From contig NZ_JADKYM010000009.1 of assembly GCF_015475875.1 (NCBI RefSeq), positions 1 to 64,000 on the forward strand: DNA of 64,000 nucleotides, given 5' to 3'. Both the position numbers and the translations under genes were made by a program. The stretch is from Sphingopyxis solisilvae (lineage in GTDB: Bacteria > Pseudomonadota > Alphaproteobacteria > Sphingomonadales > Sphingomonadaceae). Below the pieces are notes generated by a model, which saw only the letters and a list, made by a program, of their open reading frames with translations, was not told where the DNA came from and made no database searches. This document shows positions 45,117-55,561 of this stretch, piece after piece. The first letter of the stretch is position 1. Every line of letters begins with the position of its first letter.

Positions 45117-45734
45117 ATGACCGCCGCGCGCGTCGAATTTTTCTTCGACCTCTCCTCGCCCTGGACCTGCCTCGCCTTCCATAATCTGCCGGCGGTGCTC
45201 GAACGCACCGGCGCGACCGCCACCTACCGCCCGATCCTCGTCGGCGGGGTGTTCAACGCGGTCAATCCCGCCGTCTATGCGGCGCGCGAGCAGGCAGACA
45301 ACCGGCGGCTTCAGCATAGCTGGAAAGTGCTGCAGGACTGGGCGCGGCTGGCCGGGGTGCCGATGAATTTCCCGTCGCGGTGGCATCCGGCGAAAAGCAT
45401 CGCCGCGATGCGTTTCTGCTGCGCGCTCGAGGAGGATCAGGCGGCGCTCGTCCGGTTCGCGCGCGGTGCCTTCGCGAGCTATTTCGACCGGCAGGAGAAT
45501 CTCGACGACCCGGCGGTGCTGACGGCGGTCGCCGATGCTGAGGGGCTCGACGGCGCCGCGCTGGCGGCAGCGGCGGGCAGCGATGCGGTCAAGGCGCGGC
45601 TGCGCGCCAACACCGACGACGTCATCGCGCGCGGCGGCTATGGCTCGCCGACGATCTTTGTCGATCAGGACGACATGTATTTCGGCAACGACCAGCTTCC
45701 GCTCGTCGAAGCCGCCCTAAAACGTACAGCGTAG
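45117..45734 (+). CDS. DsbA-fold isomerase (2-hydroxychromene-2-carboxylate isomerase / GST kappa type)
   Basis: A 205-residue thioredoxin-fold protein of the DsbA family branch that includes HCCA isomerase, a glutathione-dependent enzyme of naphthalene-type degradation. The N-terminal FFFDLSSPWTCLA (about residues 7-19) has the SSPW active-site serine instead of a CxxC. The C-terminal GGYGSPTIFVDQDDMYFGNDQL (about 170-191) is diagnostic. It lies four bases after the ligase and 11 before the crotonase. Substrate is not certain; many paralogues act on other compounds. Confidence 0.87.
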   Translation: MTAARVEFFFDLSSPWTCLAFHNLPAVLERTGATATYRPILVGGVFNAVNPAVYAAREQADNRRLQHSWKVLQDWARLAGVPMNFPSRWHPAKSIAAMRFCCALEEDQAALVRFARGAFASYFDRQENLDDPAVLTAVADAEGLDGAALAAAAGSDAVKARLRANTDDVIARGGYGSPTIFVDQDDMYFGNDQLPLVEAALKRTA

Positions 45735-45745
45735 AGGATTCTCCC

Positions 45746-46549
45746 ATGAAAGACCGGATTTCGATCACCATGCTCGAGGGCGGGATCGCCGACGTCCGGC
45801 TGATCCGCGCCGACAAGATGAACGCGCTCGACACCGCGATGTGGGAGGCGCTCGTCGAAGCGGTCGATCAGCTGAAAGTGACGCCGGGCCTGCGCGTCGT
45901 CGTGCTGTCGGGCGAAGGGCGCGCCTTTTGCGCCGGGCTGGACCTGTCGAGCCTGGGCGGCGAGCGCGACCCCGGTGCGAGCAGCGCGGGCGGGGGACTC
46001 GCCGAGCGAACGCGGGGCATCGTCAACAACGCCCAATATGCCGCGTGGGGCTGGCGCGAACTGCCGGTGCCGGTGATCGCCGCGGTGCATGGCGTGGCGT
46101 TCGGCGCGGGCAGCCAGATCATGGCCGCCGCCGACATCCGCATCGTCCACCCCGACACACGGATTGCGATCATGGAAATGCGCTGGGGGCTGGTCCCCGA
46201 CGTCGCGGGCATGGCGCTGTGGCGGACGCAGGTTGCCGACGATGTGCTGCGCGAGATGATCTACACCAACCGCGAATTCACCGGGTCGGAGGCGAAGCTG
46301 CTCGGCTTTGCAACGCATGTATCGGACGATCCGCTGGCGAAGGCGATGGAGCTGGCCGCCGTCATTGCCGACAAGAATCCCCACGCGATCCGCGGTGCCA
46401 AACGGCTTTGCAACATGCTGGGCGATGCGAGCGATGCAGAGATATTGCAGGCGGAGAGCGACGAGCAGGTCAAGGTCATCCGCACCCCGAACCAGATCGA
46501 GGCGGTGATGGCGGGGATGCAGAAGCGGAAGCCGAATTTCGCGGATTGA
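45746..46549 (+). CDS. Enoyl-CoA hydratase/isomerase family protein (crotonase)
   Basis: A 267-residue crotonase. The oxyanion-hole segments are GRAFCAGLDLSSLGG (about residues 58-72) and HGVAFGAGSQIMAAADIRI (about 115-133). In place of the two catalytic Glu of classical hydratases it shows MEMRWGLVPDVAG (about 144-156). It could be a hydratase, isomerase or C-C hydrolase in the pathway started by the preceding ligase. Start ATG after GAGGATTCTCCC. Confidence 0.9.
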   Translation: MKDRISITMLEGGIADVRLIRADKMNALDTAMWEALVEAVDQLKVTPGLRVVVLSGEGRAFCAGLDLSSLGGERDPGASSAGGGLAERTRGIVNNAQYAAWGWRELPVPVIAAVHGVAFGAGSQIMAAADIRIVHPDTRIAIMEMRWGLVPDVAGMALWRTQVADDVLREMIYTNREFTGSEAKLLGFATHVSDDPLAKAMELAAVIADKNPHAIRGAKRLCNMLGDASDAEILQAESDEQVKVIRTPNQIEAVMAGMQKRKPNFAD

Positions 46550-46577
46550 GCGAGCCGCAAGGCCGCCCTTTTCTTCC

Positions 46578-46651
46578 CCGTTCGCATCGAGCGAAGTCGA
46601 GATGCGTCTAACGCCGCGCTAGCGTGTCTCGACTTCGCTCGACACGAACGG
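46578..46651. repeat. Palindromic repeat family D, copy 4
   Basis: Arms CCGTTCGCATCGAGCGAAGT and CGACTTCGCTCGACACGAACGG with a short spacer. It lies between the convergent crotonase and ATP12 genes. Confidence 0.92.
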
Positions 46652-46668
46652 ATTGAGGAACGGGTTCC

Positions 46669-47358
46669 TCACAGCAGCCCCAAAAACCGCACCGCATTGT
46701 CCCAGTCGCGCTTGTGCGCGGCGCGTTGCGCCTGCGCCTCGGCATCGGCGCCCCAGCGGCGTTCCTGATATAATTGGTCGAGGCTGACCGCTTCCCACAA
46801 ATGCTCAGGGTGGAACACCTGCGCCATGCAAGCCAACCCGGCGACCAGTGATCCGCCGATCGTCACCAGCGGGGACAGCGCCGTCATCCGCCACGGGTCA
46901 TGTCCCAGCGTGGCGGTGCGCAACGCGGCAACAGTCGCGGGCGGCTGATCGACCGGCAAAATCCCCTGCGTGATGACGAATTCGACCCCGAATTGCGCCT
47001 CTGCCCATGCCAGGATCGGGTTCCACGCCGTCACCTGCTCGGCCTGCAACGCCGCATCGCGGTCGTCGCGGTAACATAGCAGGTCGGTCGCAGCATAAGC
47101 GGCGATCGGCTGGGCAAAGGCGCCCGGGTCGGGCGCCGCCAGGTCGATCGCCGCATTGGCCAGCCCGGTCATCGGCATCGCGCGGGGGTCGATCGTTTCG
47201 CCGACCGCGCGCCATTCGGCGGCGATCGCGTCGGCGAGCGCGGCGCTTGGCGCCGCCAGCGGCGCCCGCTGCGGCGTGCGCACCGGGCGCCCGTCGAGCG
47301 CGATGCCCCAGCCGCCATCCTCGTCGATGACGGTCACCTCTTTCCAGAAACGCTTCAC
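46669..47358 (-). CDS. ATP12-family F1-ATPase assembly chaperone
   Basis: A 229-residue ATP12 family protein. In mitochondria ATP12 binds the F1 alpha subunit during assembly; alphaproteobacteria carry homologues. Recognisable blocks are RFWKEVTV near the start, GWGIALDGRPVRTPQRAPL (about residues 16-34), AAYAATDLLCYRDD (about 87-100) and the WDPIL-like AWNPILAWAE (about 111-120). Its start overlaps the stop of the preceding small gene (ATGA). It is the last gene of a five-gene overlapping chain beginning with crcB. Confidence 0.92.
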   Translation of the reverse strand: MKRFWKEVTVIDEDGGWGIALDGRPVRTPQRAPLAAPSAALADAIAAEWRAVGETIDPRAMPMTGLANAAIDLAAPDPGAFAQPIAAYAATDLLCYRDDRDAALQAEQVTAWNPILAWAEAQFGVEFVITQGILPVDQPPATVAALRTATLGHDPWRMTALSPLVTIGGSLVAGLACMAQVFHPEHLWEAVSLDQLYQERRWGADAEAQAQRAAHKRDWDNAVRFLGLL

Positions 47359-47591
47359 AGATCTTTAGGCGAGCGCCAGCGGCGCGCGAGCAGCAGCGGC
47401 ATCACCGCGAAGTCGAACGCGCCGACCAGCACGATCGCGGCGCCGATCCACCGGTCGGTCGGTTGCCCCGCGAGCGTGAAGCCACCGCTGATCAGGATAA
47501 AGCCGATCGCGATAAAGGCGACGCCCATCAGGCGCATGATCGTCATCGCAAAGAAGCGCTTTTTGGCGAGAGCATCGTCGGGCCGGGTCAT
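47355..47591 (-). CDS. Small two-helix membrane protein
   Basis: A 78-residue protein with hydrophobic segments at about residues 18-42 (MRLMGVAFIAIGFILISGGF) and 49-68 (IGAAIVLVGAFDFAVMPLLL), a charged N terminus and a basic C terminus. It is not recognised as a named family. It overlaps both neighbours by four bases (paiB upstream, ATP12 downstream), which strongly supports translation. Confidence 0.72.
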   Translation of the reverse strand: MTRPDDALAKKRFFAMTIMRLMGVAFIAIGFILISGGFTLAGQPTDRWIGAAIVLVGAFDFAVMPLLLARRWRSPKDL

Positions 47592-48208
47592 GCACCGTCC
47601 CTATCGCCGCCGAGGTGGCGCATCAACCGGGCAAGCGCGCCATGGCCGGTCGCTTCGACGCCCGCGGCGACGCGTTCGCGTTCGTCGGCGGATTTGTTTT
47701 GCGACAGTTTGACCGTCGGTCGCCACGCGCTGATCCGCATTTCAAAGCCGACAATCGCGCCGATCAGCTTGCTGAACAGCGCCGGGTTCATCTTCGCGCG
47801 CGTCCAGGGCGGGTTTGCGCCGACGCGCGCTTCATGGAGTGTCGACAGCGTGTCGAGCTGCGCGACCAGCGCCGCATCGTCCAGCTTCGTCGCCACCCCC
47901 TCCATCTCGATCGCGACATAATTCCATGTCGGCACCTGATCGGCGTCGGCATACCAGCTCGCGCTGACATAGGCGTCGGGCCCCTGCACGACGGCGAGCG
48001 CGGTCGCGCCAGCAAGATGCCGCGTCAGCGCATTGCCGCGCGCAAGATGGAATTGCAGCGTCGTGCCGTCGTCGCTCAGCAGAACCGGAGCGTGCGCAAC
48101 GCGCGGCCCGTCGGGGGTGCCCGCAAAGATCGCGGCAAAGCCGATCTCGCGGACCAGCAATTCGGCAAGGTCGTCCTCTTTGGGACGAAAGGCGCTGTTC
48201 GGATGCAT
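47588..48208 (-). CDS. PaiB-like FMN-binding protein
   Basis: A 206-residue protein of the PaiB family (split-barrel FMN-binding fold; in Bacillus a negative regulator of sporulation and protease genes). Diagnostic parts are the N-terminal MHPNSAFRPKEDD, the FHLARGNALTRHL block (about residues 53-65), the GPDAYVSASWYADADQVPTWNY segment (about 76-97) and the LIGAIVGFEMRI block (about 148-159). The actual role in proteobacteria is unclear. It overlaps rluA by one base (TGATG) and the small membrane gene by four. Confidence 0.9.
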   Translation of the reverse strand: MHPNSAFRPKEDDLAELLVREIGFAAIFAGTPDGPRVAHAPVLLSDDGTTLQFHLARGNALTRHLAGATALAVVQGPDAYVSASWYADADQVPTWNYVAIEMEGVATKLDDAALVAQLDTLSTLHEARVGANPPWTRAKMNPALFSKLIGAIVGFEMRISAWRPTVKLSQNKSADERERVAAGVEATGHGALARLMRHLGGDRDGA

Positions 48209-49440
48209 CAGCCCGCCTTGGGTGGGCGCGCCGGATGCTTCTTCGCGCTTGGCTTTTTGCCTGTGGGTTTCCCCGTCGCCGGCTTGCCGGGCTTGCCCGG
48301 TTTGGCTTTCGCCTTGGGCTTCGGCTTGCCGACGAAATCGGTCGGTTTGCTGTCGGCGGTGCGCCCGCGCCGTTCGCCGCGCCGCGCCTTGCGGATTTGT
48401 TTGCTGTGTGCCTTCGCCTGCGCCTTCAGTGCCGATTTGGGCGGCGGGCCTTTCTCGGTCGGGTCGATCCCGACCTCGCCGAGCAGCAAGTCGAATCCGA
48501 GCGCGTTGAGGCTCGCGGTGAAATGGTCGGGCACCTTGGCGCTAACATCGATCGCGCCGCCGTCGGGATGGTCGATGCGCAGCCGCCGGCTGTGCAGGTG
48601 CATCTTGCGGCTGATCGATCCGGTCAGGAACGCCCCTTTGCCACCATATTTGCCGTCGCCGACGATGGGATGGCCGATCGCCGCCATATGGACGCGGAGC
48701 TGGTGGGTGCGCCCGGTGAGCGGTTGCAACTCGACCCACGCCGCGCTGTTCCCGGCACGCTCGATCACGCGATAACGCGTCTTGGACGGCAGGCCGTCGT
48801 CATGGACGTGCATCTTTTCGCCGCCCGATCCCGGCTGCTTGGCCAGCGGCAGGTCGATCTCGCCCTGCTGGATGTCGGGGACGCCGACGATCAGCGCCCA
48901 ATAGGTCTTGCGCGCGCTGCGGTTCGAAAAGCTTTTGGCGAAATAGGCGGCGGCGCGCGGGGTGCGCGCGATCAGCAACGCGCCCGATGTGTCCTTGTCG
49001 AGGCGGTGGACAAGCTTGGGCCGCGTCGGCCCGTCGAACTTCAGCGCGTCGAGCAGGCCGTCGACATGTTGTTCGGTCTTGGTGCCGCCCTGCGTCGCGA
49101 GGCCGGGCAGTTTGTTGAGGACGATCGCGCTGGCGTCACGGTGGATTATCATGCCGGTCGCCAGCTCGACATCGGCGTCGGTCAGCGGGCGACCTTTTCG
49201 CGCGGGACGCGCAGCGGTCTCGACCGGCGGGGTCGGCATCACCAGCTTTTGCCCCGCGGCGATGCGGTCCGACACATCGGCCTTTTTGCCGTCGAGCGTC
49301 AGCTGTCCCGAACGCGCCCAGCGCGCGAGCAGCGCATGCGGCGTGCCTTCGCGATGACGCTTGAACCAGCGGTCGAGGCGGATGCCGTCGTCTTCCTCGG
49401 CGATCGTCGCACTGTCGAGCTGTGGCTTGGCGTCGCTCAT
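48208..49440 (-). CDS. RluA-family pseudouridine synthase with basic tail
   Basis: A 410-residue rRNA/tRNA pseudouridine synthase. An S4-like RNA-binding domain (about residues 15-75) precedes the catalytic domain; the catalytic Asp is in KLVHRLDKDTSGALLIA (about 143-159). TGRTHQLRVHMAAIGHPIVGD (about 243-263) is a further signature. The last 75 residues are Lys/Pro/Ala-rich repeats (KPKPKAKAKPGKPGKP) and probably disordered, perhaps an RNA-binding extension. The start at 49440 overlaps crcB by four bases; the frame is open further upstream without homology. Confidence 0.92.
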   Translation of the reverse strand: MSDAKPQLDSATIAEEDDGIRLDRWFKRHREGTPHALLARWARSGQLTLDGKKADVSDRIAAGQKLVMPTPPVETAARPARKGRPLTDADVELATGMIIHRDASAIVLNKLPGLATQGGTKTEQHVDGLLDALKFDGPTRPKLVHRLDKDTSGALLIARTPRAAAYFAKSFSNRSARKTYWALIVGVPDIQQGEIDLPLAKQPGSGGEKMHVHDDGLPSKTRYRVIERAGNSAAWVELQPLTGRTHQLRVHMAAIGHPIVGDGKYGGKGAFLTGSISRKMHLHSRRLRIDHPDGGAIDVSAKVPDHFTASLNALGFDLLLGEVGIDPTEKGPPPKSALKAQAKAHSKQIRKARRGERRGRTADSKPTDFVGKPKPKAKAKPGKPGKPATGKPTGKKPSAKKHPARPPKAG

Positions 49441-49817
49441 GCCGGTATCTGCCGCATGAGGAACAGGCCGAGCCCGCAGGCGGCGATCGCGCCGATCACC
49501 GATGCGAGGACATAGGCGGCCGCCTGTGCGTTTTGGCCGCGTTCGAAAAGCATCCAGAATTCCATGCTGAAAGAGGAAAAGGTGGTGAAGCCGCCGAGAA
49601 TCCCGACGCCGACGAACAGCCGTGCCGTGTCGCTGGCACCATCGCCGCGCGCGAGCGCACCGATCAGCAGGCCCATGAGGAGGCTGCCGGCGATATTGAT
49701 CGTCAGTGTCCACCAGGGAAAGCCGGGGCCAAGCCGCGCGAGCATCGCCTGCCCCACCAGATGGCGGGCACCGGCGCCGATCGCGCCGCCGATAATGACG
49801 GGAAACAGGCTGTTCAT
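49437..49817 (-). CDS. crcB: CrcB/Fluc fluoride channel
   Basis: CrcB (Fluc) forms a dual-topology dimer that exports fluoride. The 126-residue protein has four hydrophobic helices, with GGAIGAGARHLVG (residues 10-22), TLTINIAGSLLMGLLIG (about 37-53) and the signature GILGGFTTFSSFSMEF (about 72-87) that lines the pore. No fluoride riboswitch is seen upstream. It is the first gene of the chain crcB-rluA-paiB-membrane protein-atp12. Confidence 0.95.
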   Translation of the reverse strand: MNSLFPVIIGGAIGAGARHLVGQAMLARLGPGFPWWTLTINIAGSLLMGLLIGALARGDGASDTARLFVGVGILGGFTTFSSFSMEFWMLFERGQNAQAAAYVLASVIGAIAACGLGLFLMRQIPA

Positions 49818-49868
49818 GTCACTCGCCCTAGCCCGAAATGGCGGCGAGGCATAGCGGGTGCGTTGCCG

Positions 49869-50450
49869 CTAGCCGTCTGGAGCTGCCAGCGCGGTCGCCG
49901 GGCGTTCGTGCGCGGCGCGCCAGTCGGCGGGGCGCACAAAGTCGCCCTGCCAGATGCCGCGCCGCTGCGCTTTTGCTTCAGCTTCCTCCAAGAGATAGGT
50001 ATCGCTGGTCGCCACGGCCCAGCCCAGTCGCACCATCTCGGCCCCGAGGTCGATACCGTCGGGAAAGGGGCGGGTGCGGCACATGGCGAGGGCGCGGTCG
50101 TAGCGGTCCTTTGCCGCGACCCCGCAATGCAGCGGGCCACCGCCCGCCACATTTTCGAGCGCGTCGCGCGCGTCGCGCCCGCACGGCCAGCGGCTGGCGT
50201 CGCGGCGCGCGCAATCCTGCCGATATTCGGGCGCGTCGATCCCGGTCAGGCGGATCGTCACCGGGCCGCCGTCCTGCCGCACGGTCAGGCTGTCGCCGTC
50301 GATCACATGAACCGGCTGAACGACATGCACCGGCGCGGGCTGCCAGACCCATGCGATCGTCGCCAGTGCCGCGATCAGCAGAAGTGCCAGCAGCGAGCGC
50401 AGGCGTCGCCGCCAGCGCAGCCGGGCAAGTGGGGAGCGGGGACGGAGCAT
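49869..50450 (-). CDS. Membrane-anchored thermonuclease-like (SNase) protein
   Basis: A 193-residue protein with a basic start and one hydrophobic anchor (LRSLLALLLIAALATIAWVW, about residues 17-36), then a staphylococcal-nuclease-fold domain. VHVIDGDSLTVRQ (about 47-59) and IRLTGIDAPEYRQDC (about 66-80) carry the first strand and metal-binding Asp. KDRYDRALAMCRT (about 114-126) holds the second arginine position. It would cut nucleic acids outside the cytoplasm, if active. Six residues downstream of the anchor suit a periplasmic domain. Confidence 0.85.
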   Translation of the reverse strand: MLRPRSPLARLRWRRRLRSLLALLLIAALATIAWVWQPAPVHVVQPVHVIDGDSLTVRQDGGPVTIRLTGIDAPEYRQDCARRDASRWPCGRDARDALENVAGGGPLHCGVAAKDRYDRALAMCRTRPFPDGIDLGAEMVRLGWAVATSDTYLLEEAEAKAQRRGIWQGDFVRPADWRAAHERPATALAAPDG

Positions 50451-50681
50451 CGGATGCGCCTGACCCCGTGGTCGCCGCTTGGCAAGAATGAATTATCGGT
50501 TGACGATGAGAACAAACCATGTCCAAAATGGACCTGTTCCCGTCCGACAATGGTACTCGACTCGCACGTTCATTCTCGTTGGGTCCGTATCGGCGGCAAA
50601 TGGGAACGAACAAAAGGTGAATGACGCCGGAATGACGACATAGTCACGCCAAGGTGGAGCGATGAAAAGGGGACAGGCGCG
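50451..50681. other. Promoter region of the MarR-like gene
   Basis: About 230 bases without a gene between the divergent nuclease and MarR-like genes. It is less GC-rich than its surroundings and has a GTCCA / TGGAC inverted repeat at 50521-50533 and a TTGACG near 50500, but no convincing -10 at the right distance. Confidence 0.45.
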
Positions 50682-51725
50682 ATGATCGACCAGCAGCTAT
50701 CGGCACGAACCGGCCATGCGGACACTGTGTGGCGTGGCATGGATCCGGCGAACGCATGGTCGACCACCCCGGCTGGCGGCCAGCGGCGCGACGGCGTGGC
50801 ATCGCCCTGGCTGTTCGTGGGGTCTGCCGAAGCGCTTCCCGACACCGCATCGCTGGCCGAGGTTCGGCTGGCGAACATGCTGCCGCCCGCGCGCGCCGAA
50901 CGCTATATCCGGCACAGCCCGTTTCTGGATATTGTGTGGTTGGCGGCGGCCGACACTGTCGAACCGGCCTGCCTCGAGGCGATTTGCCAGGCGGTGATAA
51001 TGCACCGCTGTCAGTTGATCTGCGAAACCTCGCTGCCAGCGCTCGACCGGATGGCGGCGGCGATTCCGGCATCGATCGAAGTTCAATTTCTGGTCGATGC
51101 CGACCCGACCGACAAGTTGATAGCACTGGCGGCGGCGCGGCGGACGCGCCACCACATCGTCCATGATGTCGCGCGCGACGATGCGATGGAGCGGATCGAC
51201 CGGTTGCAGGACGAAGTGGCGCGGATCGGGCGAATGCTCGCCGATCTTGCGGGTCAGCGCGGCGGGCTGGCGGGAACGCCGGCTGCGCCCGTCGCACCCG
51301 GCGATGCCGGAGAAGCCGCCGACCGCTTGCGGTCGCCCGCGCGCGATTTTGCGGCGATGCCGCGCAGTTTTGTGCCCGAAGAACGGATGCTCGACCGGCA
51401 ACGCGCGAAGGCGGTCCGGCGGATGCTGCGCCAGCGGCGGATGCGCGAGCAATATTTTCCCGCCGACCTGTTCGCCGACCCGGCGTGGGACATGCTGCTC
51501 GACCTTTACGCCGCACGGCTGGAGCGCCAGCCGGTGTCGGTGTCCAGCCTGTGCATCGCCGCCGCGGTCCCGGCAACGACGGCGCTGCGCTGGATCAAGA
51601 CGATGACCGATGCCGGGCTGTTCGTGCGCGACGCCGACCCGCACGACGGCCGCCGCATCTTCATCGCGCTTGCCGAAGGCGCGCATGACGCGATGGCGCG
51701 ATATTTCGAAGCGCTCGACGAGTAG
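50682..51725 (+). CDS. Two-domain regulator with C-terminal MarR-like winged helix
   Basis: A 347-residue protein. The C-terminal part (about residues 255-345) is a MarR-like winged helix: WDMLLDLYAARLERQPVSVSS, LCIAAAVPATTALRWIKTMTDAG (recognition region) and DPHDGRRIFIALAEGAHDAM (wing). The N-terminal 150 residues have strand/helix alternation (FLDIVWLAAAD, EVQFLVDADPTDKLIALAAARR) that recalls a receiver or chemotaxis-like fold without phospho-acceptor. A helical linker lies at about 165-190. The target is unknown; no kinase adjoins. It precedes the tRNA-Val gene. Confidence 0.75.
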   Translation: MIDQQLSARTGHADTVWRGMDPANAWSTTPAGGQRRDGVASPWLFVGSAEALPDTASLAEVRLANMLPPARAERYIRHSPFLDIVWLAAADTVEPACLEAICQAVIMHRCQLICETSLPALDRMAAAIPASIEVQFLVDADPTDKLIALAAARRTRHHIVHDVARDDAMERIDRLQDEVARIGRMLADLAGQRGGLAGTPAAPVAPGDAGEAADRLRSPARDFAAMPRSFVPEERMLDRQRAKAVRRMLRQRRMREQYFPADLFADPAWDMLLDLYAARLERQPVSVSSLCIAAAVPATTALRWIKTMTDAGLFVRDADPHDGRRIFIALAEGAHDAMARYFEALDE

Positions 51726-51780
51726 CGACGGCTTGCCAGCGACGGCGCGTTGTGGCAGTGGCGCGCTTCCCGAATTTCGG

Positions 51781-51856
51781 GGGCGCTTAGCTCAGTTGGT
51801 AGAGCATCTCGTTTACACCGAGAGGGTCGGCGGTTCGAGCCCGTCAGCGCCCACCA
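51781..51856 (+). tRNA. tRNA-Val (anticodon TAC)
   Basis: A 76-base cloverleaf with acceptor stem GGGCGCT / AGCGCCC, encoded CCA end, D-arm CTCAGTTGGTAGAG, anticodon stem TCTCG / CGAGA with loop TTTACAC (anticodon TAC, reading GTA and wobble Val codons) and T-arm GGCGGTTCGAGCCCGTC. No integrase or duplicated 3' end is seen next to it. Confidence 0.97.
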
Positions 51857-51884
51857 TTTTCCCCTCAACCCGTTGAGACTGCGG

Positions 51885-52154
51885 TCAGGGGGCGGTCGCG
51901 GTCTGTCGCGCGCGCCACACGCTCCACAGCGTGAAGACGCCCATTCCCGCCCAGACGATGTTCAGTCCGGCGGACGGCAGCGCGCCATTATACCCCGAAT
52001 TCAACACAAACCCGCTCGCCCCGATCACGTTCATCCATTGGTAGAGATAGCCGCGCGCCTCGATCTTGCCGAGCGAGAGCAGGACGTAGCTGGCGAGGAT
52101 CAGCGCGGCGGCGAGCCAGCCGATGACTTCGATCGCGATCTCGAAAACGCTCAT
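51885..52154 (-). CDS. CBU_0592-like small membrane protein
   Basis: An 89-residue protein with three hydrophobic segments (about residues 9-28, 37-55 and 61-80). GWLAAALILASYVLLSLGKIEARGYLYQWMNVIG is the pattern of the CBU_0592 family of short bacterial membrane proteins with no known function. It lies 28 bases after the tRNA on the other strand, 46 bases before the next minus-strand gene's stop. Confidence 0.75.
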   Translation of the reverse strand: MSVFEIAIEVIGWLAAALILASYVLLSLGKIEARGYLYQWMNVIGASGFVLNSGYNGALPSAGLNIVWAGMGVFTLWSVWRARQTATAP

Positions 52155-52200
52155 ATGCCGTCCCTTCGGGTGGCCTGCACCCCGGTTGGGGACAGGGAAT

Positions 52201-52473
52201 TCAGCGCATCGTCTGTTCGAGCGCCTCGACCGCGTCCTTCGCTTCGGCCAAGCCGAGTCCAGTGCGTTCGCGGACCAGCTTGATCGCCTCGATCTTGCGG
52301 TCCGCGCGGATCAGGGCGCGGATTTCGTCATTGTCGATCCGCTCGTCGCCGACGCGCACCATCGGGCGCGGCGGCGGTGCGGTGAGGTCGCGGCCTGCCC
52401 TTTGCCCGCGCAGATAGCGGGCGAGGAGCAGGCCGAGCACCAGACCGACGACAAGGATCAGCAGCTTGCCCAT
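52201..52473 (-). CDS. Membrane-anchored ribosomal protein L7/L12 C-terminal-like protein
   Basis: A 90-residue protein. Residues 3-22 (KLLILVVGLVLGLLLARYLR) form one membrane helix, followed by a Pro-rich linker and a domain like the L7/L12 C-terminal domain (RADRKIEAIKLVRERTGLG followed by LAEAKDAVEALE, about residues 58-87). In L7/L12 that domain binds translation factors. Here it would face the cytoplasm from the membrane. Function is unknown. It lies just downstream of acnA (15-base gap) and is probably co-transcribed. Confidence 0.8.
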   Translation of the reverse strand: MGKLLILVVGLVLGLLLARYLRGQRAGRDLTAPPPRPMVRVGDERIDNDEIRALIRADRKIEAIKLVRERTGLGLAEAKDAVEALEQTMR

Positions 52474-52488
52474 GCCGGGTTGCCCCGC

Positions 52489-55164
<2,676 letters not shown>

Positions 55165-55398
55165 CTTGCAGCAGTCCCCTGTTGGCGCGGCGGGGGAAGA
55201 CCGTCCGCTGGCGTGGCGGGAGAGCGGGCCAGCAGGAGTCGCGCGCGCGGTTTTTGTTGGGGACGCCTTACGCGGGGGGTGGGGAAATGCAAGGGGGTGG
55301 GGGTGGGTTCGTTGGTGCGCGGGCTGGCTTGTGCCGTCGGCGGCGCAAGGATTATCTCACGCAAAGGCGCGAAGGAAAACCGAAGCATTTGCCCCCTT

Positions 55399-55427
55399 CG
55401 TCATCCCGGATCAAGTCCGGGATGACC
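55399..55427. repeat. Palindromic repeat family C, short copy
   Basis: CGTCATCCCGGATC, short spacer, then CCGGGATGACC. It keeps the outer arms of family C but lacks the middle section. Confidence 0.8.
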
Positions 55428-55532
55428 AGGGATGCCCGGAATAGTCCATAGCGGAGAGGGTCGTGTCCTATCTCGTCCGGACCCCGTTAAGCTGCCCGCA
55501 TGGCGGGCGGATGCGCACCGTCAACTTGACAT

Positions 55533-55552
55533 ATGTACCATAAATGATACAT
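55533..55552. promoter_or_regulatory. Operator-like palindrome at the toxin promoter
   Basis: ATGTAcCAT and ATGaTACAT arms meet around AA, giving a 20-bp imperfect dyad. TTGACA lies directly in front (55526-55531), so the dyad overlaps the spacer and probable -10 region. It is ideally placed for autorepression by the XRE antitoxin encoded at 55917. Confidence 0.5.
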
Positions 55553-55561
55553 GGGGACATA

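Larger units (their letters stand above)
55165..55561. other. Gene-free interval upstream of acnA and the toxin operon
   Basis: A 397-base divergent gap. It holds a short family-C hairpin (55399-55427), a GC-rich stretch with G-runs around 55270-55310, and the toxin operon promoter region with its palindrome (55533-55552). A single acnA promoter is not obvious. No gene is visible. Confidence 0.65.

Noticed and set aside
49818-49868. Possible fluoride riboswitch upstream of crcB
   Set aside because: The 51-base gap shows none of the conserved crcB-motif RNA blocks.
51781-51856. tRNA-Val as a genomic-island attachment site
   Set aside because: No integrase gene or repeated 3' tRNA end is present nearby; the flanking genes look like core genome.
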